This document shows positions 63,545 to 64,000 of a DNA stretch of 64,000 bases, piece by piece. Below the pieces are notes generated by a model. That model had not been told where the DNA came from and searched no databases. It was given only the letters and a program-made list of their open reading frames with translations. Numbering within the stretch: the first letter of the stretch is position 1; the number at the start of each line of letters is the position of its first letter. The DNA is from Phytophthora sp. 'mugwort' (taxonomy: Eukaryota; Oomycota; Peronosporomycetes; Peronosporales; Peronosporaceae): contig JAUCEF010000016.1 in the NCBI GenBank assembly GCA_033558025.1, positions 3,782,001 to 3,846,000 on the forward strand, in the 5' to 3' direction. Made by a program: the position numbers and the translations under genes.

Positions 63545-64000
63545 AACGAGTTCTATTCGACTGGGGTGCGTCGTTCCACCTGTCAGGCCGATTACAAGAC
63601 TTAACGTGTCCGCGAGTATTTGACCCGCCGATATGAGTCATGGTTGCCGACGGACGGGTCGTTTACATCAAGACGGTTGGTATCGTCAACTTTCGCTCGA
63701 TTGTTCAAAATGGCAACAATCTCATTACCCGCGAGCTGTCCATCCAAAACGTCTATCATTTGCCCACATCGTCCATCACGATACTCTCTGTTTACCAGTT
63801 GGTACACAGCGGCAACATCGCTCGCTTCGCCGAAAAACGAATGGAGTCGTTTGAGCAGAGGGATGCACAACGAGATTCTCCACGCAATAGAGGTTAACGG
63901 GGTATACGAAGTTGACACACCGGACTCTGGTCAACCTCCAAATGAAACTGATTCGGCCCTGTTGGCTGCGTTGCGTACCAATGTGTCAATCGCTACGTGG
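63545..64000 (+). pseudogene. Copia aspartic protease and pre-integrase region
   Basis: One frame reads VLFDWGASFHLSGRLQDLT near 63550-63605, matching the D-S-G-A-S-x-H loop of copia protease with Trp in place of Ser. After a TGA, the frame at 63640-63897 gives MVADGRVVYIKTVGIVNFRS and SSITILSVYQLVHSGNIARF, the remainder of the protease and linker. A shift near 63860-63890 leads to EVNGVYEVDTPDSGQ at the window edge. Confidence 0.8.

Larger units (their letters stand above)
62400..64000 (+). mobile_element. Ty1/copia retrotransposon, 5' part (continues past window)
   Basis: Gag, a zinc knuckle, an aspartic protease loop and a gag-pre-integrase-type region follow in order on the plus strand, with the right end of the window cutting the element before integrase. 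Coding frames have at least three breaks. Confidence 0.8.

Overview
This is eukaryotic nuclear DNA, most likely from an oomycete of the genus Phytophthora or a close relative. The main reasons are an intact GP42-type transglutaminase elicitor gene carrying the exact 13-residue Pep-13 motif, a decayed Crinkler (CRN) effector gene, oomycete-style initiator elements (TCATTCCCCAATCT) upstream of the elicitor genes, and very short GT-AG introns in a Harbinger transposase. There is no prokaryotic gene organisation. The window looks like a gene-poor, transposon-rich compartment of a large oomycete genome. Only one host-type gene appears intact; almost everything else is a broken mobile element.

Layout. 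1-4.3 kb: degenerate LTR-element interior, related to the element at 42.7-47.1 kb. 5.37-14.52 kb: a complete but mutated Ty3/gypsy chromovirus (LTR, gag, RT, RNase H, integrase, chromodomain, LTR) whose 3' LTR is split by a Tc1 (DD34E) transposon. 15-16 kb: MULE-like scraps. 17.48-19.05 kb: intact GP42/Pep-13 transglutaminase. 19.2-20.5 kb: hairpins and a small pogo fragment. 21.8-24.4 kb: PIF/Harbinger element with convergent ORFs. 24.6-26.2 kb: plant-type mariner (DD39D). 26.6-28.3 kb: second GP42 copy, broken by three frame disruptions. 28.6-32.3 kb: pogo and hAT remnants. 33.1-33.6 kb: solo LTR. 33.8-38.1 kb: MULE, second Harbinger and a pogo/Tigger element. 38.4 kb: foldback MITE. 40.37-42.68 kb: pogo-type element that has captured a piece of mitochondrial large-subunit rRNA. 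42.7-47.1 kb: second gypsy-type element. 48.5-52.3 kb: CRN pieces next to a truncated family-B DNA polymerase that carries an HNH-like module. 52.3-57.3 kb: two LINE fragments flanking a third GP42 relic. 59.6-62.1 kb: DIRS/Ngaro-type tyrosine-recombinase retroelement split by an IS630/Tc1-like transposon. 62.4-64.0 kb: start of a Ty1/copia element running off the window.

How the parts relate. The three GP42 relatives (17.5, 26.6 and 55.3 kb) and the CRN remnants are host effector or elicitor genes scattered among transposons, consistent with birth-and-death evolution in a repeat-rich compartment. Four insertions can be dated relative to their hosts from nesting: Tc1 in a gypsy LTR, IS630-like in a DIRS element, pogo in a second Harbinger, and mitochondrial DNA in a pogo element. 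No tRNA gene, CRISPR array or bacterial operon was seen. Many frame breaks lie in homopolymer runs, so some could be sequencing or assembly errors; I treat them as real but say where this matters.
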